This document shows, piece after piece, positions 1 to 8,220 of a stretch of DNA of 49,668 bases (positions within the stretch are counted from its first letter, which is position 1; each line of letters starts with the position of its first letter). Both the position numbers and the translations under genes were made by a program. Below the pieces are notes generated by a model. That model saw only the letters and a list, made by a program, of their open reading frames with translations, was not told where the DNA came from and did not search any database. Origin of the DNA: Burkholderiales bacterium (lineage in GTDB: Bacteria > Pseudomonadota > Gammaproteobacteria > Burkholderiales > Burkholderiaceae_C); the NCBI GenBank assembly GCA_030603635.1, contig JAUVXK010000006.1:1-49668 (forward strand). The letters are read 5' to 3'.

Positions 1-1
1 G

Positions 2-112
2 CAGCACGCCAGCCGTGTCATCGGGGATTGGATCGGCTTCTATAACCACCGGCGCCCTCACCAGGCGCTGAACATGAGGACCCCTGCTGAGGCTTATGCT
101 TTAGCAGCCTGA
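2..112 (+). mobile_element. IS3-family transposase, C-terminal fragment
   Basis: The frame is open from the window edge and ends at a TGA at 110-112. It encodes the end of an IS3-type OrfB integrase. The stretch FYNHRRPHQALNMRTPAEAY is the hallmark C-terminal region of DDE (rve) transposases, in which a tyrosine-asparagine pair, an RRPHQAL block and a TPAEAY block follow the catalytic glutamate. The catalytic residues lie outside the window, so completeness cannot be judged. The right inverted repeat should fall between 113 and about 170, but I could not place it because the partner repeat is not visible. The element sits directly before a hicA stub and appears to have destroyed that gene. 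Confidence 0.85.
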
Positions 113-168
113 CCTGTGCAGATTCCGCTGGGTCAATACAGGGGCACGCTTGGTGGGCAAGTGCATGA

Positions 169-225
169 GCGTGTGAAGTTGAGGAAATTCGGGAGCTACT
201 GGAACGAATCGGAGTACATCCATGA
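169..225 (+). pseudogene. hicA: hicA toxin, 3'-end remnant
   Basis: An 18-codon open stretch follows an in-frame TGA at 166-168 and ends with TGA at 223-225. Its peptide ends in IRELLERIGVHP, which resembles the last helix of one HicA mRNA-interferase group (typical endings are of the form ARAFLEQIGVKP). Its TGA overlaps the hicB ATG at 222-224, the usual ATGA coupling of hicAB pairs. No start codon, no dsRBD-like core and no catalytic histidine remain, so no toxin can be made from here. The likely cause is insertion of the IS3 element just upstream. The hicA identity rests on a short match plus the overlap with hicB. Confidence 0.55.
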
Positions 226-554
226 ACACCATGAACTACAAAGGCTATACCGCTCGCATCGAGTACGACGAACGCGACAACATCTTTGTTGGCCGTGTGC
301 TCGGACTGCGCAACATTATCAGCTTCCACGGCGAAACCGTTGCCGATCTTCGCCATGAGTTCGAAGTGGTCATTGAGAACTTCCTCAACGATTGCAAAGA
401 GCAAGGCATCAAACCCGAAAAACCTGCCTCTGGCAAACTCATGTTGCGCGTACCTGCAGAAGTTCATGGCGCAGCCTTGGTCGCGGCGCAAGCATCCGGC
501 AAAAGTCTGAACCAATGGGCCACTGAAGTGCTTCAGTCGGCAACTCATGCGTAG
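222..554 (+). CDS. hicB: HicB-family antitoxin (now orphan)
   Basis: This 110-aa protein has the two-part HicB architecture. Residues about 1-65 form the partial RNase-H-like fold (GYTARIEYDERDNIFVGRV, then GETVADLRHEFEVVIENF). Residues about 75-110 form a short ribbon-helix-helix DNA-binding segment (LRVPAEVHGAALVAAQASGK, then SLNQWATEVL). In an intact system HicB binds and neutralises HicA and represses the operon. Only the last codons of hicA remain upstream, so this antitoxin has no cognate toxin here and has probably lost its native promoter. The start ATG at 222 lies in the ATGA overlap with the hicA stop. A second ATG at 231 (residue 4) is possible. Confidence 0.85.
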   Translation: MNTMNYKGYTARIEYDERDNIFVGRVLGLRNIISFHGETVADLRHEFEVVIENFLNDCKEQGIKPEKPASGKLMLRVPAEVHGAALVAAQASGKSLNQWATEVLQSATHA

Positions 555-731
555 GGCTGCTGGCGCAGGACGCCACCGTGCCGACAACGGAGCAATGGGG
601 TAAGCCCCACGATAGCCCAGCCTATGAAGTCAGTGCCACAGCGCCAGAGCAGGCACAGCACCTCAAGATTCTGCGGGTGCTCCGCTTCATGGTGCTGCCC
701 GAGATGACCAGGCGATTGATGGGCGTTTGAC
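555..731 (+). other. Gap with a short unassigned open frame
   Basis: No recognised gene lies between hicB and the diguanylate cyclase. One frame is open from within the end of hicB to a TGA at 728-730. From a GTG at 578 it would encode about 50 residues ending in LKILRVLRFMVLPEMTRRLM. It lacks a convincing ribosome-binding site and I do not recognise the family. It could be the tail of a gene truncated during the rearrangement that brought in the IS element, or chance in GC-rich DNA. Confidence 0.2.
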
Positions 732-1922
732 CTATCCCCCCCACACCTCCACCCGGTTGCGCCCCGACTGCTTGGCCTGGTAGAGGGCCTTGTCGGCCTG
801 GGCATACAGGTCGTCCATGGTAGACACGGGGGTGGACGCCGTGACGCCGAAACTGGAGGTGAGCGTCAATACGCGGTCTTCCCAGGGAAAAGGCGTGTTG
901 GCCAGGCCAGCCCGCAGCTTTTCTGCCAGGGCCTGGGCGCTGGGCAGATCGGTGTCGGGCAGCAGCACCATGAATTCTTCGCCACCATAGCGGGCCACCA
1001 GATCGCTTTGGCGCAGGTGCGAGGACACAAACTCGGCGACCCGCCTGAGCACGGCATCGCCCGCCGGGTGCCCGTGCACATCGTTGATGTGTTTGAAGTG
1101 GTCCAGGTCGATGGCAATGAGGGCCAGTGGTCGTTGATGGCGTTGCGCCACCTGCAGCAGAAACTGCCCCCGCTCGAAAAAGGCTCTGCGGTTCAGCGCA
1201 CGGGTGAGGGGATCGTGGGTGGCCAGTTCGCGCAGCTCGGCCTCCTGGCGGCGGAGCTGCTCGTTGCTGGCTTGCAGTTCGCGCTGCAACTGCACGCGCT
1301 CCACGGTTTTGTGCCAGAGCAATCGAGCCAGTACCCAGCCCATGACCATGATGGTCAACACATTCACCCGGTTGTTGAGCAGCAGAGCAGGATCGTTCTG
1401 GGTGAGCCCCAGGGCACCGATGGTGGCCACGCACGCCACGCCGTAGACCCACAACAGTTGCCGAGGTGGAATGAGGAACAGCAGGCTGAGGCAAATGCTG
1501 CCCACCATCACGGGCGTGATGTTGGGCGTGACCCATTGGTCGATCACGGCCAGCAAACAACAGAATGCCAATCCCACCGCAGCCACCACCAGCACCAGCC
1601 TGCCGCTGGCAGGAGCAGACCCCGAGCTGCGCAACTGCGCGTGCGCCAGCAGGCCGGAAACCACCATGAAAACCGCCATGACGGCATGGGTGGTCACCAC
1701 ACCCCAATGCCAGCGTTGCTCCAGCGCGGTGGCGGGGGGCTCTGCCATCAGGAAGATGAGGATGTGGAGCAGATTGATGACCAGAACCACCATGGCCGTG
1801 AACCGCAGATGGCGCAGGTTCTGGACATGGAATTCGGCCACCATGTCGCCAAAGCCGGAGGGATGGGTGGATGCGAGTGGAGCCGTGGTCACGATGCTTG
1901 TCATGGTAACAAAGCAGACCAC
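732..1922 (-). CDS. Membrane-bound diguanylate cyclase (GGDEF)
   Basis: This 396-aa protein makes cyclic di-GMP from two GTP. About six hydrophobic segments between residues 38 and 205 form an unnamed membrane sensor module. A short coiled coil (about 207-234) leads into a GGDEF domain beginning at THDPLTRALNRRAFF. The active-site motif is GGEEF at 313-317, and the product-inhibition I-site RQSD lies at 304-307, five residues upstream as expected, so the enzyme looks active and feedback-regulated. An in-frame ATG at codon 7 (1904) is an alternative start. The gene is divergent from yhhQ. The signal sensed by the membrane part is unknown. Confidence 0.9.
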   Translation of the reverse strand: MVCFVTMTSIVTTAPLASTHPSGFGDMVAEFHVQNLRHLRFTAMVVLVINLLHILIFLMAEPPATALEQRWHWGVVTTHAVMAVFMVVSGLLAHAQLRSSGSAPASGRLVLVVAAVGLAFCCLLAVIDQWVTPNITPVMVGSICLSLLFLIPPRQLLWVYGVACVATIGALGLTQNDPALLLNNRVNVLTIMVMGWVLARLLWHKTVERVQLQRELQASNEQLRRQEAELRELATHDPLTRALNRRAFFERGQFLLQVAQRHQRPLALIAIDLDHFKHINDVHGHPAGDAVLRRVAEFVSSHLRQSDLVARYGGEEFMVLLPDTDLPSAQALAEKLRAGLANTPFPWEDRVLTLTSSFGVTASTPVSTMDDLYAQADKALYQAKQSGRNRVEVWGG

Positions 1923-1973
1923 CCCATCTCACGGGTAAAATATATGGCTGCCGCTTCTGTGGCATTCGCCAAC

Positions 1974-2013
1974 GATGGGTTCCCTCGCCCCCATCCTGTC
2001 TCAAAAAAAAGGA
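1974..2013 (+). promoter_or_regulatory. Candidate preQ1-I riboswitch before yhhQ
   Basis: A perfect 6-bp stem pairs GATGGG (1974-1979) with CCCATC (1990-1995). It encloses the C-rich loop TTCCCTCGCC (1980-1989). It is followed, after a 7-nt linker, by eight adenines (2003-2010) running into the Shine-Dalgarno AAGGA (2009-2013), 7 nt before the ATG. The loop TCC can pair with GGA of the Shine-Dalgarno to close an H-type pseudoknot, as in preQ1 class I aptamers that block translation. The downstream gene is a queuosine-precursor importer, a known target class. The linker is longer than in the compact Bacillus form, so this is a candidate. TAAAATATAT at 1936-1945 may hold the -10 element. Confidence 0.6.
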
Positions 2014-2020
2014 CTTCTCC

Positions 2021-2689
2021 ATGACCTCCCTTCATGGCGCCATTGAACTGCGCGCCCGTTCCGTACTGCCGGCCCTGGTGGCCATCCACATCGCCCTCAT
2101 CATCGCCAGCAACTATCTGGTGCAGTTGCCGTTTGAGCTGTTCGGCTTTCACACCACCTGGGGCGCGTTCACCTTTCCGCTGATCTTTGTGGCCACCGAC
2201 CTCACGGTGCGCCTTCTGGGCCAGGCATCGGCTCGTCGCGTGATTGCGCGGGTGATGCTGCCGGCGCTGCTGGCGTCGTACGTGGTGTCGGTGCTGTTCC
2301 ATGAAGGGGCATTTGGCGGTTTTGCCGCACTGGGTGAATTCAACGGCTTCGTGTTCCGCATTGCGCTGGCCAGCTTTGTGGCCTACGTGATGGGCCAATG
2401 GCTGGACATTGCCGTGTTTGGCCGCCTGCAGCAGGTACGCGCCTGGTGGGTGGCGCCGGCTGCCTCCACGGTTCTGGGCAGCCTGCTGGACACCGCCCTG
2501 TTCTTCTCGGTGGCCTTCTTCCGCAGCAGCGACCCCTTCATGGCCGAACACTGGGTGGAAATTGCCGCCGTGGACTATGTGACCAAGCTGGTCATCAGCC
2601 TGCTGTGCTTCCTGCCTCTGTACGCGGTTCTGCTGAACGCCCTGGTCAAAACGCTGAAGGCGTCAACACCTACGGCCGCACCAACCTGA
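2021..2689 (+). CDS. yhhQ: Queuosine precursor transporter YhhQ (DUF165)
   Basis: This 222-aa integral membrane protein belongs to the COG1738/VUT family, which imports 7-cyano-7-deazaguanine (preQ0) or preQ1 for tRNA queuosine synthesis. It has about six transmembrane segments. Family features include NYLVQLPFELFGFHTTWGAF near residues 28-47, FVATDLTVRLLGQASARRVI, and the later SLLDTALFFSVAF block. The start ATG has an A-rich leader with Shine-Dalgarno AAGGA 7 nt upstream, inside a putative preQ1 riboswitch, so synthesis is probably shut down when preQ1 is plentiful. The product sits in the inner membrane. Substrate choice between preQ0 and preQ1 cannot be told from sequence. Confidence 0.9.
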   Translation: MTSLHGAIELRARSVLPALVAIHIALIIASNYLVQLPFELFGFHTTWGAFTFPLIFVATDLTVRLLGQASARRVIARVMLPALLASYVVSVLFHEGAFGGFAALGEFNGFVFRIALASFVAYVMGQWLDIAVFGRLQQVRAWWVAPAASTVLGSLLDTALFFSVAFFRSSDPFMAEHWVEIAAVDYVTKLVISLLCFLPLYAVLLNALVKTLKASTPTAAPT

Positions 2690-2769
2690 ATCGGTGCCCG
2701 GCCTTGCCTGCCCCCCCGCAGTGGCAGGGTGGCCGGTACACTTGACGGTTTCGGGCAGCCCAACCTGGG

Positions 2770-4878
2770 ATGCTGCCCGCTCCCATGGTTGCCCCTGAAA
2801 GTCCCGTTTTGTTTGCATTGTTCGATGAAGCCGGAAAGTTCCTGACCGGCCGTGTGTTGTCCGAAGCCGAAAGCTCCCTGCAGGTGGAGCTGGAGTCGGG
2901 GAAGCGCGTGAAGGTCAAGTCGGCCAACGTGCTGCTCAAGTTCGACAAGCCCGCACCCACCGCCCTGATGGCGGGCGCGCAGGCACTGGCGGGCCAGATT
3001 GAGCTTGACCTGGCCTGGGAGTTCGCCCCCGAAGACGAATTCGGCTTTGCCGACCTGGCCGCCGACTACTTCCAGGACCCGGCCACGCTGGAGCAGCAGG
3101 TGGCGGCCCTGCTGCGCCTGAGCGAGGCGCCGCACTACTTCCGCCGCGCTGGCAAGGGCCGCTACAAAAAGGCCCCAGCCGAAATCCTGCAACAGGCGCT
3201 GGCCGCCATCGAAAAGAAAAAACAGGTGCAGGCGCAAATCGACACCTGGGCGGCTGAATTGTCCGCAGGCACTTGCCCGGAGCCGATCCGCCAGCAGCTC
3301 TACAAAATCCTGTTCAAACCCGACAAGAACGCACCCGAGTACAAGGCTGTGGTGCATGCGGCGCGCGAAACCCACCTGGCCCCGCTGGCCTTGCTGCAAA
3401 AAGCCGGTGCCATTTCCAATGCCTACCAGTTCCACTGGCAGCGCTTCCTGTTCGAACACTTCCCCAAAGGCACGGGGTTTCCGGCCCTGCAAGCACCGCC
3501 CGTGGCCGATGCGTTGCCATTGGCTGCCGTACAGGCGTTTTCGGTGGACGATTCCAGCACCACCGAAATCGACGACGCCCTCAGCGTGCAGGGCCTGGGC
3601 AGCGGCGAAGTGACGCTGGGCATCCACATCGCAGCTCCTGCGCTGGCCATCCAGCCCGACAGCCCGATCGACGTGGTGGCGCGCCAGCGCCTGTCCACCG
3701 TGTACATGCCGGGCCACAAGGTGACCATGCTGCCCGACGCGGTGGTGCAGACCTACACGCTGGAAGCCGGTGGCCCGCGCCCGGCGCTGTCGCTCTACCT
3801 CACCTTCAACGAGGCCGATCTGTCCCTGCTGCGCAGCGAGAGCCGGCTGGAGCAGGTGCCCATTGCCCACAACCTGCGGCACGACCAGCTCGACCAGGCC
3901 ATCACCGCCGACTGGCTGCAGGACCCGGCAGCCGAACCCGGCGCGCCGCTGCCGGCGGAATTCGTGGCGCTGCGACCGGAACTCGCCTTCCTGTACCGGT
4001 TGGCGCTGGCCTGCAAGGCCCGCCGCGAGGTGGTGCGCGGCAAACCCGAAACCTTCACACGGCCCGACTACACCTTCAAGCTGGAAGGCGTGCAGGGCGA
4101 CGAGCCGCACGGCGACGAAACCGTGCTGATTGGCACGCGTTCGCGCGGTGCTCCACTGGACCTGATGGTGGCCGAAGCCATGATCCTGGCCAACAGCACC
4201 TGGGGTCAGTTGCTGGCCGACAGCGGCGTGCCCGGCATCTACCGCAGCCAGGCCAGCCTGGCGCCGGGGGTGAAGGTGCGCATGGGCGCCAAGGCGCTGC
4301 CGCACGCCGGTATCGGCGTGAAGTGCTACGCCTGGAGCACCTCGCCCCTGCGCCGCTACACCGACCTGGTGAACCAGTGGCAGATCATTGCCTGCGTGCG
4401 CCATGGTGCCACCGCTGCACTGGTCGCGCCCTTCAAACCCAAGGACACCGCGCTGTTTGCCGTGATCAGCGCGTTCGACGCGGCCTACACCGCCTATAAC
4501 CAGTTCCAGAACGGCATGGAACGCTACTGGACGCTGCATTACCTGCAACAGCACGGCATCACCGAACTCACGGCCACCGTGATCAAGGACAACCTGGTGC
4601 GCGCCGATACGCTGCCACTGGTGTTCAACGTGCTGGGGGCCGAAGGGCTGCAACGCGGGGCTCACGTCCGCGTGCGGTTGGGGCAGATCGACGACATCTC
4701 ACTGGAAGTCGGCGGAACCGTACTGGAGCGGCTGGATGCCGCACCCGAAACCTTGGACGAGGAAGCGGAGGATGAGCTGGAACTCACCACCTCGCTGGCG
4801 ATTGCGGTGGATGTGAACGAGACCACCGACGCCGATGCGGTCACAGCCTCGCCCCCTGGTGCGGCCCCGGCGGGCTGA
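2770..4878 (+). CDS. RNB-domain exoribonuclease (RNase II/R family)
   Basis: A 702-aa 3'-5' exoribonuclease of the RNB family degrades single-stranded RNA processively. The catalytic magnesium-binding motif VDDSSTTEIDDALSV is near residue 260, with the aspartate cluster expected for RNase II-type enzymes. A later RYTDLVNQWQ block (around residue 530) is the conserved C-terminal part of the RNB domain. The N-terminus (LFDEAGKFLTGRVLSEAESS) is the small beta-barrel found in this Burkholderiales subgroup. The acidic C-terminal tail is low-complexity. ATG 2770 and ATG 2785 are both possible starts, and neither has a strong ribosome-binding site. tonB follows after 53 bp. Confidence 0.88.
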   Translation: MLPAPMVAPESPVLFALFDEAGKFLTGRVLSEAESSLQVELESGKRVKVKSANVLLKFDKPAPTALMAGAQALAGQIELDLAWEFAPEDEFGFADLAADYFQDPATLEQQVAALLRLSEAPHYFRRAGKGRYKKAPAEILQQALAAIEKKKQVQAQIDTWAAELSAGTCPEPIRQQLYKILFKPDKNAPEYKAVVHAARETHLAPLALLQKAGAISNAYQFHWQRFLFEHFPKGTGFPALQAPPVADALPLAAVQAFSVDDSSTTEIDDALSVQGLGSGEVTLGIHIAAPALAIQPDSPIDVVARQRLSTVYMPGHKVTMLPDAVVQTYTLEAGGPRPALSLYLTFNEADLSLLRSESRLEQVPIAHNLRHDQLDQAITADWLQDPAAEPGAPLPAEFVALRPELAFLYRLALACKARREVVRGKPETFTRPDYTFKLEGVQGDEPHGDETVLIGTRSRGAPLDLMVAEAMILANSTWGQLLADSGVPGIYRSQASLAPGVKVRMGAKALPHAGIGVKCYAWSTSPLRRYTDLVNQWQIIACVRHGATAALVAPFKPKDTALFAVISAFDAAYTAYNQFQNGMERYWTLHYLQQHGITELTATVIKDNLVRADTLPLVFNVLGAEGLQRGAHVRVRLGQIDDISLEVGGTVLERLDAAPETLDEEAEDELELTTSLAIAVDVNETTDADAVTASPPGAAPAG

Positions 4879-4931
4879 CCCACCAGATCGGGGACGGGAA
4901 TCGGTATCGGGTGGCCGGATAATCACGAACT

Positions 4932-5783
4932 GTGAAGCTGCTCCGCAACCTGACCACTCTGCAGATCGCGCTGACCCTGTCGGTGCTGGCCCATGCCGCC
5001 CTGCTGACGGTACGGTTCGTCGATCCGCAGCGCTTCGAGCGGGTGTTCCAGGACACGCCGCTGGAAGTGATCCTGGTCAACGCCCGCAGCGACGAACGCC
5101 CGGACAAGGCCCAGGCCATCGCGCAGGCCAATCTGGCCGGTGGTGGCAACGTGGAGCAGGGCCGCGCCACCTCACCACTGCCCCCCTCGCCCCAGGCCCG
5201 CTTCGGCGAGGTGCTGGAGGAAGAGGAGCGCCGCATCGAAGCGATGAAAGAGCAACAGAGCCGACTGCTGGCCCAGTTGCGACAGCAAATCGCGACATTG
5301 CCCGCACCGGACCCACGCAACGCCCGCGAGGCTGACTGGGAAGAGCGGGAGGAGCGCCGGCAGGCCCTGGTGCGCACCCTGGCCGAGATCGAGAAGCGCA
5401 TCAACGAAGAAAACGCGCGGCCGCGCAAGCGCTACATCAGTCCCTCCACACGCGAAGAGGTGTACGCGGTCTATTACGACGAGCTGCGCCGCCGCATCGA
5501 GGACCGGGGCACCACCAACTTCCCCGAGGTGGGTGGCCGCAAGCTCTATGGCGAATTGACCATGGTGATCACCGTCAACCACGACGGCCGGGTGCTGGAA
5601 ACCGAGGTGGTGCAGGGTTCGGGGCAGGCCGCGCTCGACAGCCGCGCGCAGGCCATCGTGCGCAGCCTGTCGTTCGGCCGCTTCAACCATGAGATGCGCC
5701 GCCGGGCCGACCAGATCGTGGTGGTGTCGCGCTTCCGTTTCACCCGCGACGATGGCCTGCAGACCCGATTGAGCACCCAGTGA
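4932..5783 (+). CDS. tonB: TonB-like energy transducer
   Basis: This 283-aa protein starts with GTG. It has a single N-terminal membrane anchor (about 8-28, LQIALTLSVLAHAALLTVRF) containing the Ser-His pair typical of TonB anchors, which engages ExbB/ExbD. A long charged region with coiled-coil character (about 90-165) spans the periplasm. The C-terminal domain (about 170-275; YYDELRRRIEDRGTTNFPEV, then GELTMVITVNHDGRVLETEV) is the TonB box-binding fold. It lacks the Pro-Glu/Pro-Lys repeats of enteric TonB. No exbBD genes are nearby. Its stop TGA (5781-5783) overlaps the mtgA start by one base. The partner receptors are unknown. Confidence 0.82.
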   Translation: MKLLRNLTTLQIALTLSVLAHAALLTVRFVDPQRFERVFQDTPLEVILVNARSDERPDKAQAIAQANLAGGGNVEQGRATSPLPPSPQARFGEVLEEEERRIEAMKEQQSRLLAQLRQQIATLPAPDPRNAREADWEEREERRQALVRTLAEIEKRINEENARPRKRYISPSTREEVYAVYYDELRRRIEDRGTTNFPEVGGRKLYGELTMVITVNHDGRVLETEVVQGSGQAALDSRAQAIVRSLSFGRFNHEMRRRADQIVVVSRFRFTRDDGLQTRLSTQ

Positions 5784-6505
5784 TGAAGAAGGTCTTGCGG
5801 TTCCTTGGGCGCTGGCTGCTCTGGGTGACAGTGACGGGGGTTTTGCTGCAACTGTTTTTCCTGGGACGCATCGCCGTCATGGCCGTGCTGGACCCTCCCA
5901 GCACCACCTTCCAACGCTCCGAGGCATGGCGGCTCGCCACCGGTGACCGGCCTTGGCGCTGGTCCCACACCTGGGTGCCCTACGAATCGATATCCCCGCA
6001 CCTGAAGCGTGCCGTCATCGCTTCCGAAGACGCCGGGTTTACTGCCCATCGAGGCGTGGACTGGCAAGCCCTGGAAACGGCGCGCGAACGCAATGCCCGA
6101 CAACAGGCTCGTGCACAGTCGCGCGGTACTGCTGCAAGGCTGGTGGGCGGCTCGACCATCACCCAGCAACTGGCCAAAAACCTGCTCCTTTCGGGCGAAC
6201 GGCACATGGGGCGCAAGGCGCAGGAGTTGTTGCTGGCCTTGATGCTGGAAGCGATACTGAGCAAGGAACGCATTCTGGAGATCTACTTGAACCACGTGGA
6301 ATGGGGCGAGGGCATCTTCGGGGCCGAGGCCGCGGCGCAACACTATTTCCGCAAACCAGCGGCTCGCCTCAACCCGCACGAGGCGGCACGCCTCGCGGTG
6401 ATGCTGCCGGCACCCAAACGCTTTCAGCTCAACCCCTATTCCGGCTACCTGAACCAGCGGACCCACACCATCGTGGCCCGCATGGGGGCTGTGCAAGTGC
6501 CGTGA
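5783..6505 (+). CDS. mtgA: Monofunctional peptidoglycan glycosyltransferase
   Basis: MtgA polymerises lipid II glycan strands without transpeptidase activity. It has one N-terminal membrane anchor (about 5-35) and a GT51 domain. The catalytic glutamate motif is present in EDAGFTAHRGVDW, followed by GGSTITQQLAKNLLL, the RKAQELLLALMLE segment and the EIYLNHVEWGEGIFG block, all hallmarks of the family. Length (about 240 aa) is normal. ATG 5783 overlaps the tonB TGA, and GTG 5780 is an in-frame alternative one codon earlier. As I recall, related genomes often carry aroE immediately before mtgA. Here there is no space for it. Confidence 0.93.
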   Translation: MKKVLRFLGRWLLWVTVTGVLLQLFFLGRIAVMAVLDPPSTTFQRSEAWRLATGDRPWRWSHTWVPYESISPHLKRAVIASEDAGFTAHRGVDWQALETARERNARQQARAQSRGTAARLVGGSTITQQLAKNLLLSGERHMGRKAQELLLALMLEAILSKERILEIYLNHVEWGEGIFGAEAAAQHYFRKPAARLNPHEAARLAVMLPAPKRFQLNPYSGYLNQRTHTIVARMGAVQVP

Positions 6506-6517
6506 GATGATGGCCCC

Positions 6518-7072
6518 ATGAGCATGCGCATTCTCGGCATAGACCCTGGCCTGCAGGCCACCGGCTTCGGCGTGGTGGACGTGGACGGCAGCCACCTGAG
6601 CTACGTGGCCAGCGGCACCATCCGCACGCGACCCGACGAGGGCGCCCTGCTGCCCGAGCGGCTGGGCGTGATCTTTCAGGGCATCACCGAAGTGGTTCAG
6701 CGCTACCAGCCCACCGTGGCCGCGTGCGAGATCGTATTCGTGAACGTGAACCCACAGGCCACGCTGATGCTCGGACAGGCGCGTGGCTGCTGCCTCACTG
6801 CCCTGGTGGCCAATGGCCTGCCCGTGAGCGAATACACGGCGCTGCAGCTCAAGAAGGCCGTGGTCGGGTATGGCAAGGCGGCCAAGCCGCAGGTCCAGGA
6901 AATGGTGCGGCGGCTGCTCCAGTTGCCCGGCCTGCCTGGCAAGGACGCGGCCGATGCGCTGGGCCTGTGCATCACCCATGCCCAAGTGGCCCGCACCACG
7001 GCGGCGATCAATCAGGTCAGCCCGCTGCAGGCCCGCACCCATGCCGCCTACAAGGCCGGCCGCAGCTATTGA
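6518..7072 (+). CDS. ruvC: Holliday junction resolvase RuvC
   Basis: The 184-aa RuvC endonuclease cuts Holliday junctions symmetrically together with RuvAB. Acidic catalytic residues are visible: D9 in [13 protein letters not shown]71 in AACEIVFVN, and D143/D146 in [10 protein letters not shown]. Length and domain order are normal for the family. It lies 12 bp after mtgA on the same strand. ruvA and ruvB are not in the window, although in many bacteria they follow ruvC; here the next gene is on the opposite strand. The start at 6518 gives MSMRILG, and the ATG two codons later (M3) is also possible. Confidence 0.96.
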   Translation: MSMRILGIDPGLQATGFGVVDVDGSHLSYVASGTIRTRPDEGALLPERLGVIFQGITEVVQRYQPTVAACEIVFVNVNPQATLMLGQARGCCLTALVANGLPVSEYTALQLKKAVVGYGKAAKPQVQEMVRRLLQLPGLPGKDAADALGLCITHAQVARTTAAINQVSPLQARTHAAYKAGRSY

Positions 7073-7099
7073 CGCCCGCTGCACAGGCTCACGCCCGGC

Positions 7100-7276
7100 T
7101 CAGACCATACGGCTGATGATGAGCACCCCAAAGAAGAAGAAGGCAGCGATCAGCGTCCACTTGAGGATGATGATGCCGAGGCGGCGGAAGTGGTCCTTGC
7201 CGGTCGCGATGTAAAAGCCAAAGCAGATCGCTGCTCCGCCGAGAAGAAAGAACAGGAGGAAGCGGAACAGGAGCAT
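7100..7276 (-). CDS. Small two-helix membrane protein (58 aa)
   Basis: On the minus strand an ATG at 7276 opens a 58-codon frame that ends in TGA at 7100. The product has two strongly hydrophobic segments (about 4-24 and 35-54) separated by a short polar loop (TGKDHFRRLG), so it is predicted to be a small inner-membrane hairpin protein. Coding is supported by coherent hydrophobic helices, by the tight fit between ruvC and lpxC, and by location 20 bp downstream of lpxC on the same strand. I do not recognise a named family. No function can be assigned. Confidence 0.7.
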   Translation of the reverse strand: MLLFRFLLFFLLGGAAICFGFYIATGKDHFRRLGIIILKWTLIAAFFFFGVLIISRMV

Positions 7277-7296
7277 GGGCTGTGCGCTGGGCTCGT

Positions 7297-8220
7297 TTAC
7301 CAGGCCAGCGCGAGTTGCGCGAAGCCCTTGGGGGCACGGCCATCGTGCTCAAAGGTCACCACGTCGTAGCTCTCGGGTTGGGCAAGCAGGGCCCGCAGCA
7401 GCTGGTTGTTGAGCGCGTGGCCGCTGCGGTAGGCACTGTAGGCAGCCAACAGGGGCTTGCCCACGATGTACAGGTCGCCCATGGCGTCGAGGATCTTGTG
7501 CTTGGCGAACTCGTCGGCATAGCGCAGGCCGTCGGCGTTGAGCACCTTCACGTCGTCCATGACGATGGCGTTGTCCAGCCCGCCTCCCAAAGCCAAGCCG
7601 TGGGAGCGCATCATCTCGACATCGCGGGTGAAGCCGAAAGTGCGGGCACGGGCGATCTCGCGGGCGTACTGGCCTTGCCCCAGATCGAACTCCACACGCT
7701 GGCCGGTGGCGTTCACCGCCGGGTGGTCGAACTCGATCTCGAAGCTGAGCTTGTAGCCGTGGTAAGGCTCCAGCCGGGCCCATTTGAGGTGACGGCCCTC
7801 ACCCTCGCGTACCTCGACGGGCTTGAGCAGGCGGATGAAGCGCTTGGGCACTTTCTGGAGTTCAATGCCCGCGCTCTGGATCAGGTAGACGAACGACGCG
7901 GCCGATCCATCGAGGATGGGTACCTCCTCTGCCGTGATGTCGACAATCAGGTTGTCGATACCCAAACCCGCACAGGCACTCATGAGGTGCTCGATGGTGT
8001 GCACCTTGGCCCCGCCGTTGGCAATGGTCGACGCCAGCCGCGTGTCGGACACGGCGGCGGCGCTGACCGGGATGTCCACCGGCTCGGGCAGGTCCACACG
8101 CCGGAACACGATACCCGTGTCCGGCGCGGCCGGGCGCAGCGTCAGCTCGACCCGCTGACCGCTGTGCAGGCCCACGCCCACGGCTTTGGTCAGGGTCTTG
8201 AGGGTACGTTGCGCAATCAT
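7297..8220 (-). CDS. lpxC: UDP-3-O-acyl-N-acetylglucosamine deacetylase
   Basis: LpxC performs the committed step of lipid A synthesis, a zinc-dependent deacetylation in the cytosol. The 307-aa length is standard. Zinc and catalytic residues are visible: H74/E77/H78 in [10 protein letters not shown], then the [10 protein letters not shown] motif (zinc ligands His and Asp) and the general acid/base region RSGHALNN. The N-terminal [18 protein letters not shown] is canonical. It lies downstream of ftsZ on the same strand after a 103-bp gap, so it may have its own promoter or be read from ftsZ. This is the usual end of the dcw region in Burkholderiales. Confidence 0.97.
   Translation of the reverse strand: MIAQRTLKTLTKAVGVGLHSGQRVELTLRPAAPDTGIVFRRVDLPEPVDIPVSAAAVSDTRLASTIANGGAKVHTIEHLMSACAGLGIDNLIVDITAEEVPILDGSAASFVYLIQSAGIELQKVPKRFIRLLKPVEVREGEGRHLKWARLEPYHGYKLSFEIEFDHPAVNATGQRVEFDLGQGQYAREIARARTFGFTRDVEMMRSHGLALGGGLDNAIVMDDVKVLNADGLRYADEFAKHKILDAMGDLYIVGKPLLAAYSAYRSGHALNNQLLRALLAQPESYDVVTFEHDGRAPKGFAQLALAW

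Noticed and set aside
2575-4665. A 696-aa minus-strand frame
   Set aside because: It is antisense to the RNB exonuclease, has a repetitive His/Gln/Gly-rich composition typical of GC-rich shadow frames and shows no domain.
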